A stretch of 64,000 bases of DNA from JBLHGU01 sp047615875 (GTDB lineage Bacteria; Pseudomonadota; Gammaproteobacteria; Arenicellales; CAJQKF01). The notes beneath the pieces are model-generated. The model had not been told where the DNA came from and ran no database searches. It saw only the letters and a list, made by a program, of their open reading frames with translations. The stretch is taken from assembly GCA_047615875.1 (NCBI GenBank), contig JBLHGU010000002.1, positions 47,703 to 111,702 of the forward strand. Direction: 5' to 3'. The position numbers were made by a program, and so were the translations under genes. Positions 17,154 to 26,554 of this stretch are shown here, one piece after another (the first letter of the stretch is position 1; each line of letters begins with the position of its first letter).

Positions 17154-17648
17154 ATGTCTTCAACTATTAGAATCCCGTCTGCAGGCTTTGTCTGGTTTAG
17201 CCTTTTTTGCCTTTTAGCGGCAACATCCGCCAAAAGTGAAACCCGCACAACTTCTGTTGAAATAGCTGGAAAAACATTTCTACTGGAAGTTGCCGCGGAC
17301 CCTGCCAGTCGCAGCCAGGGTTTAATGAACCGAGACCGCATTGCGGAAAACGGTGGCATGCTATTTTTGTTCGACCAACCAGCTAAACGAAATTTCTGGA
17401 TGAAAAATTGCCTGGTAGATATGGATATACTCTTTCTCAACGATTCCGGCATAGTTATACATATGACAGAAATGTTTGCAGAGCCACTAAAGCAAGAATC
17501 AGAATCCAATTCACAATACCACAACCGTCTAAAGCGCTACCCAAGCAAGTTCCCTTCCCGCTATGCAATTGAACTTAAACATGGCACCAGCGTTAAGCTA
17601 AGTATCCGCCCTGGAGCACGGGTAAAGTTTTCCGAACCATTGCACTAG
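17154..17648 (+). CDS. DUF192 family exported protein
   Basis: A 164-residue protein with a signal peptide (about residues 1-27, cleavage near TSAKSE). The DUF192 signature follows: LEVAADPASRSQGLMNRDRIAENGGMLFLFD, then FWMKNCLVDMDILFLN, and finally AIELKHGTSVKLSIRPGARVKF. The M-R-x(n)-GM-hydrophobic-F and WMKNT/C-like segments define the family, whose function is unknown. The AGAGGATCC just before the ATG is a good ribosome-binding site and fixes the start. It is divergent from rep and convergent with an araC-type gene 23 nt away. Confidence 0.87.
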   Translation: MSSTIRIPSAGFVWFSLFCLLAATSAKSETRTTSVEIAGKTFLLEVAADPASRSQGLMNRDRIAENGGMLFLFDQPAKRNFWMKNCLVDMDILFLNDSGIVIHMTEMFAEPLKQESESNSQYHNRLKRYPSKFPSRYAIELKHGTSVKLSIRPGARVKFSEPLH

Positions 17649-17671
17649 CAACTCTTTAAAGCGAAGTATTC

Positions 17672-18673
17672 TCAATGCTGCTTCAAGTATTGCCTGGGCG
17701 ACAGTCCTGTCCATTGTTTGAACGCACGAGTAAAGGATCGTGATTCGCTATAGCCAACAAACTCGGCCACCCGTTCCACCGAGAATCGCTCTTTCACCAG
17801 TTTTCGAATAGCCGTTTCCCGTCGCAGATCATCTTTAATCTTTTGATAATGAGTGCCCATTTGTTTTAGTCGACGGTGCAGGGTCTGAACACTCAAGCCT
17901 AGTTCTCGGGCAATCGTTTCTATAGCGGGAAAAACCAGCTGGTGTTGATTTTTTTGCAGCACCAACCTTTCTATTTGTGCATCTAGCGTCCCCGGGGTTC
18001 CAGGAATTGTCATGATATCAGCCGGCGCATTACTTAAATATTCATCCAGTTCAAATGAACTTCGAACCAGCGGCGTGTCCAGGTAATGAGCGCTGAAAAT
18101 CAATTGATTATTTGACTTCGAAAAATTCAGTTTGCCTGGAAACATAATCTGCAATTCACTTAAATGGTTCGGCTCGGCAAAACTGAAACGAGTTTCAATC
18201 AACTGAATCGACTCACCGATATACCAACTGGGAAATCGATGCCATATAACCAAAAGAAATTCGGTTAAAAAATAGCTCGGATCATATTCAGGCGAATGTA
18301 GAACCAAAGTAAAGATAGCCCGTCCCTGCCGTGACTCAAGACTCATTGTAATATCCGGGCTAACCAGACTATAAAACCTCACGGCCTGGCGCAAAAGCTC
18401 GCCCAGGGTTGTACAATTTCGAACCAGATCGCACATTAACTGGAACAAACCATGACGACAGGGGCTGGGAGTAAACCCCATGAATTCATCATCGAGTTGT
18501 TGTTGAACAAGCGCAAACAGCCTGGCCACCTGATCAGTGTGAATGCGCTGCTCAGGAAAACTGAGATTGGTGGGGTTTATACCAGCGCGCTCGAGTAGCA
18601 ATTTTTCAGAAAAACCACGTTGGCGGATACCCTGCATGGATGCGTTAACATGATGTAAACAAATCGTGGCCAT
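17672..18673 (-). CDS. AraC family transcriptional regulator (AraC/GadX-type with arabinose-binding-like N-domain)
   Basis: A 333-residue regulator: residues about 20-210 form the PF12625-type sensor domain seen in OruR/ArgR-like regulators of catabolic genes. Residues about 235-333 form the double helix-turn-helix domain, with GLSVQTLHRRLKQMGTHYQKIKDDLR and the second HTH VERVAEFVGYSESRSFTRAFKQWTG, ending SPRQYLKQH. It is divergent from the methylmalonyl-CoA mutase gene, and a 13-bp direct repeat occurs twice in the shared promoter, so it probably controls the mutase-pccBA genes in response to a propionate-related or branched-chain-derived signal (inference). Confidence 0.88.
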   Translation of the reverse strand: MATICLHHVNASMQGIRQRGFSEKLLLERAGINPTNLSFPEQRIHTDQVARLFALVQQQLDDEFMGFTPSPCRHGLFQLMCDLVRNCTTLGELLRQAVRFYSLVSPDITMSLESRQGRAIFTLVLHSPEYDPSYFLTEFLLVIWHRFPSWYIGESIQLIETRFSFAEPNHLSELQIMFPGKLNFSKSNNQLIFSAHYLDTPLVRSSFELDEYLSNAPADIMTIPGTPGTLDAQIERLVLQKNQHQLVFPAIETIARELGLSVQTLHRRLKQMGTHYQKIKDDLRRETAIRKLVKERFSVERVAEFVGYSESRSFTRAFKQWTGLSPRQYLKQH

Positions 18674-18683
18674 AAATAACTTA

Positions 18684-18759
18684 ATTGTGAGTTTATTAGA
18701 GAATATTCACTCAATAACCGCATAATTTCGTGAATGGATGATATTTATTGTGAGTTTAT
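18684..18759. promoter_or_regulatory. paired direct-repeat operator in the araC-mutase divergent region
   Basis: The 13-mer ATTGTGAGTTTAT occurs exactly at 18684-18696 and again at 18747-18759, in the same orientation. The distance is 63 bp, six helical turns at 10.5 bp per turn, which would put both copies on the same DNA face. One copy is 11 bp from the araC-type start codon and the other is about 70 bp from the mutase ATG, upstream of a weak candidate promoter (CTGTCA 18775-18780, CATAGT 18799-18804). This fits activator binding with autoregulation or looping by the adjacent regulator. Confidence 0.6.
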
Positions 18760-18830
18760 ATGATCAAAAATGACCTGTCATTTTGTATTTCCGTGCACCA
18801 TAGTTAGCAATTTATATCAGGTAGTACATC

Positions 18831-20984
18831 ATGAGCGCATTCAAACCAGTGGCCATGTCCGACTGGCTGGCAGCCACAGAAAAGGAAACAAGAGGCAAAA
18901 GCCTACAGGATTTGACCTGGCAAACCGCTGAGGGCATTGATGTGAAGCCTCTATACACCGCGGAAGACCTCGAGGGTCTTGAACAACAGCAGGATTTCCC
19001 TGGTTTTCCTCCCTTCAAGCGCGGCCCGAAAGCGACTATGTACGTTGGGCGGCCCTGGACAGTACGACAGTACGCCGGTTTTTCTACCGCACTGGAATCT
19101 AACGCCTTTTATCGACGCAATCTCGCCGCAGGTCAACAAGGACTATCTGTCGCGTTTGATCTGGCCACTCACCGTGGCTACGACTCAGATCATGCCCGAG
19201 TGGAGGGCGATGTCGGTAAAGCCGGAGTCGCCATCGATTCAGTGGAGGATATGAAAATTCTGTTCGACCAAATTCCTCTTGATAAGGTTTCGGTCTCAAT
19301 GACCATGAATGGTGCAGTTTTGCCCGTTATGGCAAGTTATATCGTCGCCGCAGAAGAACAGGGCGTAAAACCCGAACAACTATCCGGCACATTGCAGAAC
19401 GATATCCTCAAAGAGTTTATGGTGCGCAATACCTATATTTATCCGCCACGCCCTTCCATGCGCATTGTTTCCGACATTATTGGTTACACCGCAGAGAATA
19501 TGCCGAAATTCAACTCCATCTCTATTTCCGGCTACCATATGCAAGAAGCCGGGGCGACCAACGTACAAGAGCTTGCCTACACGATTGCAGACGGTATTGA
19601 ATATGTTCGAACCGCTATTGCAAGCGGGCTTGATGTAGATAGCTTTGCCCCCAGACTGTCATTTTTCTTCGCTATTGGCATGAATTTTTTTATGGAGATT
19701 GCCAAGTTGCGAGCTGCCAGAATTCTCTGGGCGACACTTATGCAAGAAAACTTCCAACCCGCCAGTGAAAAATCTCTAACGCTACGCACCCATTGCCAAA
19801 CTTCCGGAGTCAGCCTGACCAGTCAGGACCCCTACAACAACATCATGCGCACCACGATCGAGGCCATGTCTGCGGTATTGGGTGGCACCCAGTCTTTGCA
19901 TACTAACGCCTTCGACGAAGCGCTGGCCTTGCCAACGGAATTTTCCGCTCGTATAGCCAGAAATACACAACTGGTCATTCAGGAAGAAACCGGCATCACG
20001 AATGTTGTCGATCCACTGGCTGGCTCCTATTATCTTGAGTCGCTGACTAATAGCCTGGTGGTGGAGGCAAGAAAACTAATTGATGAAGTAGAAGAACTGG
20101 GTGGCATGACTCAGGCGGTTGAATCCGGCATGCCAAAAAGGCGTATAGAAGAATCAGCGGCACTGAAACAGGCACGTATCGACCGAGGTGAGGACGTTGT
20201 TGTCGGCGTCAATCGATACCAACTGGAAGAGGAACCGGAAATTGATGTGCTTGATATAGATAACACACGAGTTCGGGACGAGCAGATCGCCAGATTAAGA
20301 TTAATTCGGGAACAGCGTGATAGCCAGGCCTGCAATGATGCCCTGGATGCCCTCTCTGCTGCGGCAAAATCAGGTCAGGAGAATTTGTTGGCGCTGGCAG
20401 TGGATGCTGCGAGAGCACGGGCAACCGTAGGTGAAATATCTGATGCACTTGAGAAAGAATGGGGTAGGCACGTGATGGCTCAGCAATCAATTAGTGGAGT
20501 TTATGGCTCGGCCTTTAAGGACGATGAGGATTTTGCCAACATTCAGAAACAGGTGAATGAATTCGAGAAAAAATTCGGTCGACGCCCGCGCATGCTAGTG
20601 GTTAAACTCGGCCAGGATGGCCACGACCGAGGCGCTAAAGTAATCGCAACAGCATTTGCAGATATCGGTTTTGACGTTGATGTCGGGCCCATGTTTCAAA
20701 CACCAGCGGAAGCGGCTCAACAGGCCATAGAAAATGATGTACATATTGTTGGTATATCGACCCAGGCCGCCGGTCACAAAACTCTGGTACCACAACTAGC
20801 GGCCGCTTTACGCGCAGGTGATGCAGGGGATATTCTCGTCGTGTGCGGTGGAGTTATTCCTCCAAAGGATTATGCGGAGCTAAAAGCTGCTGGTGTTTCA
20901 GCAGTATTTGGCCCGGGCACCAATATTCCGGATGCGGCAATTCAGGTTCTCGAGCTTGTTAATGCTACCGGTCGTACAATCTAG
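18831..20984 (+). CDS. scpA: methylmalonyl-CoA mutase, single-chain catalytic and B12-binding subunit
   Basis: A 717-residue adenosylcobalamin enzyme interconverting (R)-methylmalonyl-CoA and succinyl-CoA. The TIM-barrel half carries TMYVGRPWTVRQYAGFSTA (around residues 70-88, the conserved Tyr), SMTMNGAVLPV and NTYIYPPRPSMRI; the C-terminal B12 domain carries DGHDRG at 596-601, with the cobalt ligand His598. In HCQTSGVSLT the residue after TSG is Val, whereas I recall Trp in human, E. coli and Propionibacterium enzymes. Length fits the alpha or homodimeric type. The substrate is inferred from the pccBA genes directly downstream. Confidence 0.93.
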   Translation: MSAFKPVAMSDWLAATEKETRGKSLQDLTWQTAEGIDVKPLYTAEDLEGLEQQQDFPGFPPFKRGPKATMYVGRPWTVRQYAGFSTALESNAFYRRNLAAGQQGLSVAFDLATHRGYDSDHARVEGDVGKAGVAIDSVEDMKILFDQIPLDKVSVSMTMNGAVLPVMASYIVAAEEQGVKPEQLSGTLQNDILKEFMVRNTYIYPPRPSMRIVSDIIGYTAENMPKFNSISISGYHMQEAGATNVQELAYTIADGIEYVRTAIASGLDVDSFAPRLSFFFAIGMNFFMEIAKLRAARILWATLMQENFQPASEKSLTLRTHCQTSGVSLTSQDPYNNIMRTTIEAMSAVLGGTQSLHTNAFDEALALPTEFSARIARNTQLVIQEETGITNVVDPLAGSYYLESLTNSLVVEARKLIDEVEELGGMTQAVESGMPKRRIEESAALKQARIDRGEDVVVGVNRYQLEEEPEIDVLDIDNTRVRDEQIARLRLIREQRDSQACNDALDALSAAAKSGQENLLALAVDAARARATVGEISDALEKEWGRHVMAQQSISGVYGSAFKDDEDFANIQKQVNEFEKKFGRRPRMLVVKLGQDGHDRGAKVIATAFADIGFDVDVGPMFQTPAEAAQQAIENDVHIVGISTQAAGHKTLVPQLAAALRAGDAGDILVVCGGVIPPKDYAELKAAGVSAVFGPGTNIPDAAIQVLELVNATGRTI

Positions 20985-21030
20985 AATTCTAAAATCAGTT
21001 TCGGCCACAACCCTTCAAGACAAATTAGTT

Positions 21031-22563
21031 ATGCATGAAATCATAGAACAACTTGAACAAAAACGCGCCCGGGCACGCCAGGGTGGTGGACAACAGCGCA
21101 TAGACAAACAGCACGCCAAGGGCAAACTGACGGCCAGAGAGCGAATTGAGCTATTGCTGGATAAAGGTAGTTTTGAAGAGTGGGATATGTTTGTCGAACA
21201 CCGTTGCACTGACTTTGGCATGCAGGCCGAGCACATTCCAGGTGATGGTGTGGTTATTGGCTACGGCACTATCAATGGTCGACTGGTATTTGTATTCAGT
21301 CAGGATTTTACTGTTTATGGTGGATCTTTATCCGAAACCCACGCAGAAAAGATTTGTAAGCTTATTGATCAGGCTATGAAAGTCGGTGCGCCAGTAATTG
21401 GGTTAAACGACTCTGGTGGCGCCCGCATACAGGAAGGTGTTGCTTCTCTGGGTGGCTATGCCGATGTATTCCAACGAAATGTGATGGCTTCTGGTGTGGT
21501 TCCGCAAATTTCCATGACCATGGGACCTTGCGCTGGCGGAGCGGTTTACTCACCAGCTATTACTGATTTCATCTTCATGGTTAAAGACAGTTCTTATATG
21601 TTTGTAACCGGTCCAGAGGTGGTAAAAACCGTCACCCATGAAACGGTAACCGCTGAAGACCTCGGTGGCGCGATAACCCACTCGAGCAAATCCGGTGTGG
21701 CGGACCTGGCATTCGAAAACGATATCGATGCGCTGTTAAACCTGCGCCAGTTCATGGCTTTTCTGCCAGCAAACAATCGCGAACTACCGCCGGTTTGGCC
21801 AACGGACGATCCCTCGGATCGTATCGAAATGTCTCTCGACACGCTGATACCCGATGATCCACTCAAGCCATACGATATGAAAGAGTTGATCGTCAAGGTA
21901 GCTGACGAAGGCGATCTGTTTGAATTACAACCCGACTATGCGAAGAACATCATTATAGGCTTCATTCGTATGGAAGGTAGTCCAGTGGGTGTCGTCGCCA
22001 ATCAACCCATGGTGCTGGCGGGCTGTCTGGATATAGACGCATCCAAGAAAGCCGCCCGATTTATTCGTTTTTGCGATGCCTTCAATATACCGGTACTGAC
22101 CTTTGTTGATGTGCCGGGTTTCATGCCCGGAACCTCTCAGGAGCATGGCGGCATTATTAAACATGGCGCTAAACTACTGTATGCCTACGCCGAGTGCACA
22201 GTACCTAAAGTAACTGTAATCACCCGCAAGGCCTACGGTGGTGCTTACGATGTAATGTCTTCCAAGCATCTGCGTGGCGACGTCAACTTCGCCTGGCCAA
22301 CTGCAGAGATCGCGGTCATGGGACCAAAGGGTGCGGTAGAAATTATCTTCCGCCAGGATATGGGTGATCCCGAAAAGATTAAAGCCCGCGAAGATGAATA
22401 TCGTGAGAAGTTTGCCAACCCGTTTATTGCCGGCAAGAGGGGTTACATAGATGATGTGATTATGCCCCACAGTAGTCGCAAGCGTATTTGCCGATCACTC
22501 ACTATGCTCCGAGAAAAATCTGTGGAAAACCCGTGGCGTAAACACGGCAACATCCCGCTTTAG
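21031..22563 (+). CDS. pccB: propionyl-CoA carboxylase beta chain (carboxyltransferase)
   Basis: A 510-residue carboxyltransferase that moves CO2 from biotin to propionyl-CoA. The N-terminal domain holds GKLTARERIELLLDKGSFEEWD, GLNDSGGARIQEGVASLGGYADVF and MTMGPCAGGAVYSPA (oxyanion/acyl-CoA site). The C-terminal domain holds FVDVPGFMPGTSQE and ITRKAYGGAYDVMSSK. These fit PccB more closely than AccD or 3-methylcrotonyl-CoA carboxylase. The frame is open upstream into the mutase gene, but MHEIIEQLEQKRARA at 21031 is the family start, 46 nt after the mutase stop. It is 32 nt upstream of pccA. Confidence 0.94.
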   Translation: MHEIIEQLEQKRARARQGGGQQRIDKQHAKGKLTARERIELLLDKGSFEEWDMFVEHRCTDFGMQAEHIPGDGVVIGYGTINGRLVFVFSQDFTVYGGSLSETHAEKICKLIDQAMKVGAPVIGLNDSGGARIQEGVASLGGYADVFQRNVMASGVVPQISMTMGPCAGGAVYSPAITDFIFMVKDSSYMFVTGPEVVKTVTHETVTAEDLGGAITHSSKSGVADLAFENDIDALLNLRQFMAFLPANNRELPPVWPTDDPSDRIEMSLDTLIPDDPLKPYDMKELIVKVADEGDLFELQPDYAKNIIIGFIRMEGSPVGVVANQPMVLAGCLDIDASKKAARFIRFCDAFNIPVLTFVDVPGFMPGTSQEHGGIIKHGAKLLYAYAECTVPKVTVITRKAYGGAYDVMSSKHLRGDVNFAWPTAEIAVMGPKGAVEIIFRQDMGDPEKIKAREDEYREKFANPFIAGKRGYIDDVIMPHSSRKRICRSLTMLREKSVENPWRKHGNIPL

Positions 22564-22595
22564 CTTTCACACGACAGGCAATTTAAGGTTTAAAA

Positions 22596-24587
22596 ATGTT
22601 TAAAAAAATTCTCGTAGCCAATCGTGGTGAGATCGCTTGCCGTGTTTTTCGCACAGCGAAAGAAATGGGCATTGCGACAGTCGCGGTTTACTCCGACGCC
22701 GATAGAGATGCACTACATGTTCAAATGGCGGACGAAGCTGTACACATTGGTGCATCGCCCTCTGCGGAAAGCTACTTACTAATTGACCGCATCATCGACG
22801 CCTGCAAAAAAACTAGCGCTGATGCTGTGCACCCTGGTTACGGCTTCTTATCAGAAAACAGTACCTTTACCGAAGCATTGGATGCCGCAGGAATCACCTT
22901 CATTGGCCCCGGTAAAAAAGCCATTGAATCAATGGGTGACAAAATAACCTCCAAACTCATAGCTGAGAAAGCCGGTGTCAATACTATCCCCGGTTATACC
23001 GATGTCGTTCGCGACGCCGATCAGGCCGTAGAGATATGCAACGGCATTGGTTATCCAGTTATGTTAAAAGCCAGCGCTGGCGGTGGCGGCAAAGGCATGC
23101 GTGTGGCAACCAATGAGGAAGAATGTCGCGACGGTTTTGAGCGTGCCACTAATGAAGCAAAATCCAGTTTTGGTGACGATCGAATTTTTATTGAAAAATT
23201 TATTCAGGAACCTCGTCATATCGAAATACAGATTATTGCCGACAATCACGGCAATATTGTTTTTCTCGGTGAAAGGGAATGTTCTATTCAACGCCGTCAT
23301 CAAAAAGTTATAGAAGAAGCACCGTCACCTTTTCTCGATGAGGAAACCCGCACCGCAATGGGCGAACAATCGGTTGCCCTCGCCAAAGCGGTAGATTACA
23401 CCTCAGCAGGTACAGTCGAGTTTATTGTTGATGCAAAAAAGAACTTCTTCTTTCTCGAAATGAACACCCGACTTCAGGTCGAGCACCCGGTTACTGAACT
23501 GGTTACTGGACAAGACCTGGTCGCATTGATGATTCAGGTCGCCGCTGGCAAACCACTGCCACTGAAACAGGAAGATGTCACCTTAACAGGTTGTGCCCTT
23601 GAATCACGGGTGTATGCCGAAGACCCCTTCCGCGGCTTTCTGCCTTCTATTGGCCGTCTAATACGCTACGCCCCGCCAGAAGGAGAAGGTGTGCGGGTAG
23701 ACACCGGTGTATACGAAGGTGGTGAAGTATCAATGTATTACGACCCCATGATCGCCAAGCTAGTGACGTATGGTAAAGACCGGGAGGAGGCAACTGCCCG
23801 CATGGTTGATGCACTGGATGCCTATGCCATTCGCGGCGTTAATCATAACATCAGCTTTTTAAACGCCTTGATGCTACATCCCAGGTTTGTTGAAGGGCGA
23901 TTAACCACCAACTTTATCGCCGAAGAATATCCAGACGGTTTTAGCAGTGAGTTAGTACCCGAGGATGATCCAGCAATCTGCATTGTAGTAGCAGCCGCCA
24001 TTCAAAAACATCTGGATGATCGAGGCATGATGATTTCCGGACAAATGCCTAGCCAGAGCCATACATCAAACAACGACTTGGTTGTGATCATGCAAGATGA
24101 TGGTTTAAAACATGAGGTTACCATTTCACAAACAGGTGACGGTTATGAAGGCGAATATAACGATACGCGCTTCCGTATCGATAGTGAATGGCGCCCAGGT
24201 GATTTGCTTTTTAAAGCCAGCATTAATAATCGCAAGGTAAACATTCAGGTCGATAGAAAAGGCAGTTTGTTGCAGCTGTATTTTCGTGGTGCCAGAAAAG
24301 ACGCCATAGTGGTCTCACCTCGAGCCAGTATTTTAATGCAACATATGCTGGAGAAGCAGGCGGCAGATTTATCGCGATTTTTACTTTCTCCCATGCCTGG
24401 ACTGTTAGTAAAGCTCAATGTTAAAGAGGGAGATTCAGTTACAGCCGGTGAAGAACTCGCCGTAATCGAAGCGATGAAAATGGAGAACAGCCTACGTACT
24501 GAGAAAAATGCCGTAATCAAGTCTGTCTCGGTAGAAGTTGGCGGCAGCCTAACAGTAGATCAACCCATTCTGGAATTCGAAGCGTAG
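22596..24587 (+). CDS. pccA: propionyl-CoA carboxylase alpha chain (biotin carboxylase plus biotin carrier)
   Basis: A 663-residue protein with a biotin carboxylase domain (start MFKKILVANRGEIACRVFRTA; ATP-grasp loop KASAGGGGKGMRVA around residues 151-164; EMNTRLQVEHPVTE around 288-301), a central BT domain and a C-terminal biotinyl domain with EAMKMEN, where Lys628 is the biotin site. The central domain and pairing with pccB favour propionyl-CoA over acetyl-CoA carboxylation. With pccB and the mutase it forms the propionyl-CoA to succinyl-CoA route. Confidence 0.94.
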   Translation: MFKKILVANRGEIACRVFRTAKEMGIATVAVYSDADRDALHVQMADEAVHIGASPSAESYLLIDRIIDACKKTSADAVHPGYGFLSENSTFTEALDAAGITFIGPGKKAIESMGDKITSKLIAEKAGVNTIPGYTDVVRDADQAVEICNGIGYPVMLKASAGGGGKGMRVATNEEECRDGFERATNEAKSSFGDDRIFIEKFIQEPRHIEIQIIADNHGNIVFLGERECSIQRRHQKVIEEAPSPFLDEETRTAMGEQSVALAKAVDYTSAGTVEFIVDAKKNFFFLEMNTRLQVEHPVTELVTGQDLVALMIQVAAGKPLPLKQEDVTLTGCALESRVYAEDPFRGFLPSIGRLIRYAPPEGEGVRVDTGVYEGGEVSMYYDPMIAKLVTYGKDREEATARMVDALDAYAIRGVNHNISFLNALMLHPRFVEGRLTTNFIAEEYPDGFSSELVPEDDPAICIVVAAAIQKHLDDRGMMISGQMPSQSHTSNNDLVVIMQDDGLKHEVTISQTGDGYEGEYNDTRFRIDSEWRPGDLLFKASINNRKVNIQVDRKGSLLQLYFRGARKDAIVVSPRASILMQHMLEKQAADLSRFLLSPMPGLLVKLNVKEGDSVTAGEELAVIEAMKMENSLRTEKNAVIKSVSVEVGGSLTVDQPILEFEA

Positions 24588-24615
24588 CTTAAACCGACTC
24601 GGCATAAATCGAAGA

Positions 24616-26463
24616 TTATTCAGATACTTTCTGTCTGGCTAAGGCGCTCGTCGAAATATTGCGCAGCGCCATTATATGGCTACTATAGAAAAATGCATTT
24701 TCTGTCATTTTTTTATGACCTCGGTTTAATACCTGATTAGCCCGACCAAACCAACTTTGATCGCCAGTGTAATCACCCATTTTGATGGCTAAATTACCCA
24801 TCATTGCAGAGGGTGCTGGCAATGGACTGTCTGTAATCAAGTCCAGTCCAGATTCTGCTTGCAGTAGAGTCTGGGAGGATAATTGCCAACTGTTGTTATT
24901 CCAGAACTTTTCAAACCCGGCAGTTAGAATCAACTTAACCATCTCAAAGTCTTCTGCACGATTAGTCAAAGTCGCAAAGTGCCAGAGCCCTTTAGCAACA
25001 TAAGCATAATCTTCCAGCGATACCGTACCAAGTTCCAGGTCCTGCACACGAGCTCTGCTCAAATTCTCGCCATCCCAAAGTCTGGATATTAGATAATCTC
25101 TAATTTGTTGCGCCACACTTTTATACATCGGTGACTGCAACTCCCTGGCAGCATTGCTAAATAATGTTAATGCCAGGCCGTTCCAGCCGGCTAATAATTT
25201 AGTATCCGCGGGTAACGTTCGCCGCTCTCGTGCTGTAGTGACTTTTTGCATAGCGCTTTCTAACTTAAGAAAAGCTGTATCTATATCCAGATCGATATTT
25301 TTCGCAACCTGCTTAATATTGTCAGAACACCGCAGATGATGCCCCTCGCCTGTCGCTATACCTCTAACCTGACACCTTGTACGCAACAATCTGAGTTCGT
25401 CTGGCTCTAGTAGCTGCTCAAGCTCTTGATCAGACCACAGATAATAGCCCCCTTCCAGACCTGCATCATCGACCGCCGAGAAGGAGGAAATAAACGCACC
25501 TTCATCGGATTGCATTTCGGTTATCAGAAAGTCCAGCGTCTGTATTGCGATCTGCTGATATTCACGATCAGGAAATAGCTGGGCAGCCTTAAGATAAACA
25601 TCACCGAGAAGGGCGTTGTCATATAACATTTTCTCAAAATGTGGGATATGCCAATCTGGATCTACTACATATCTAAAGAAGCCTCCCCCTATGTGATCCC
25701 ATAGGCCTTGACTATTCATGGCATCCAGCGTTGATCGGAGAAGTTCACCAAGGCGTTCATCTCTCGATTCGGCATAAACTTCCAGAAGATCCGACAATTC
25801 AGGGGCGTGGGGAAATTTGTTTTGATTGCCAAAGCCACCCTGAAAATCATCGTGAAACTCCAATGCCTGATTAACCAGTTGGTCGACCAGCAACTGACTC
25901 TGTTTGAGGGAAGTTGAGGTCCCAGCGTCAGGATATGAAACCAGATTTACTTGCCTGGCCAGGTTGGTTATCTGTTCGCGTTGATTTTTCCAAACATCAT
26001 TTAAGCGATCGAGGATCTGACCAAACTGAGATGGTGGCATGTAAAGCACCGCGAACACAGGGAAACCATCTGGAGTGACAAAAACATTTAGCGGCCAACC
26101 AGCCCGGCCTAAAGTTTTCTCTGCAAAATCGATTAGGCGTGCATCCAGTGCGGGTTCAAGTTCTCTGTCAATTTTGACTGAGACGAAATTCTTGTTCAGA
26201 ACTTCTGCAATTTCAGTATCTTGATAGCTCTCTTTTTGCATCACATGACACCAGTGACAGGAAAAATAGCCAATAGAGAGAAACAATAATTTATTGGACT
26301 TTCTAGCTTCCTGAACAGCCGATGCATTCCAGTCCAACCAATTAACCGGATCCTGGCCATGCAGGGCTAGATAAGGTGAAGGATGATTAACCAGCTGGTT
26401 TTGTGCGGATGCAACGCCTGGCAATATGAAAAAAAGGAATATCCAGAGAAATGCTGATCGCAT
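24616..26463 (-). CDS. exported DUF255 thioredoxin-domain protein (YyaL/SPATA20-like)
   Basis: A 615-residue protein with a signal peptide (about residues 1-20, cleavage near VASA-QN). A thioredoxin-like DUF255 domain follows, with HPSPYLALHGQDPVNWLDW near 27-45 and the redox motif CHWCHVM at 69-75. The remainder is an (alpha/alpha)-barrel glycosidase-like region, with FPHAPELSDLLEVY and WDHIGGGFFRYVVDPDWHIPHFEKMLYDNA. Most family members are cytoplasmic; the signal peptide here points to the periplasm. The molecular function is not established. It is convergent with pccA and lies near another thiol-redox gene. Confidence 0.87.
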   Translation of the reverse strand: MRSAFLWIFLFFILPGVASAQNQLVNHPSPYLALHGQDPVNWLDWNASAVQEARKSNKLLFLSIGYFSCHWCHVMQKESYQDTEIAEVLNKNFVSVKIDRELEPALDARLIDFAEKTLGRAGWPLNVFVTPDGFPVFAVLYMPPSQFGQILDRLNDVWKNQREQITNLARQVNLVSYPDAGTSTSLKQSQLLVDQLVNQALEFHDDFQGGFGNQNKFPHAPELSDLLEVYAESRDERLGELLRSTLDAMNSQGLWDHIGGGFFRYVVDPDWHIPHFEKMLYDNALLGDVYLKAAQLFPDREYQQIAIQTLDFLITEMQSDEGAFISSFSAVDDAGLEGGYYLWSDQELEQLLEPDELRLLRTRCQVRGIATGEGHHLRCSDNIKQVAKNIDLDIDTAFLKLESAMQKVTTARERRTLPADTKLLAGWNGLALTLFSNAARELQSPMYKSVAQQIRDYLISRLWDGENLSRARVQDLELGTVSLEDYAYVAKGLWHFATLTNRAEDFEMVKLILTAGFEKFWNNNSWQLSSQTLLQAESGLDLITDSPLPAPSAMMGNLAIKMGDYTGDQSWFGRANQVLNRGHKKMTENAFFYSSHIMALRNISTSALARQKVSE

Positions 26464-26554
26464 TTATTTAACCCACTGTTAAAGAATACTCTTTGACCAG
26501 TACATATCGCTCAGGTTCAATGGCAGCAGAATGTTTTATGTTTGGAGTAACGTT

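Noticed and set aside
20893..21030. N-terminal extension of PccB into the mutase gene
   Set aside because: The extension is the mutase sequence in another frame; the PccB family starts at 21031.
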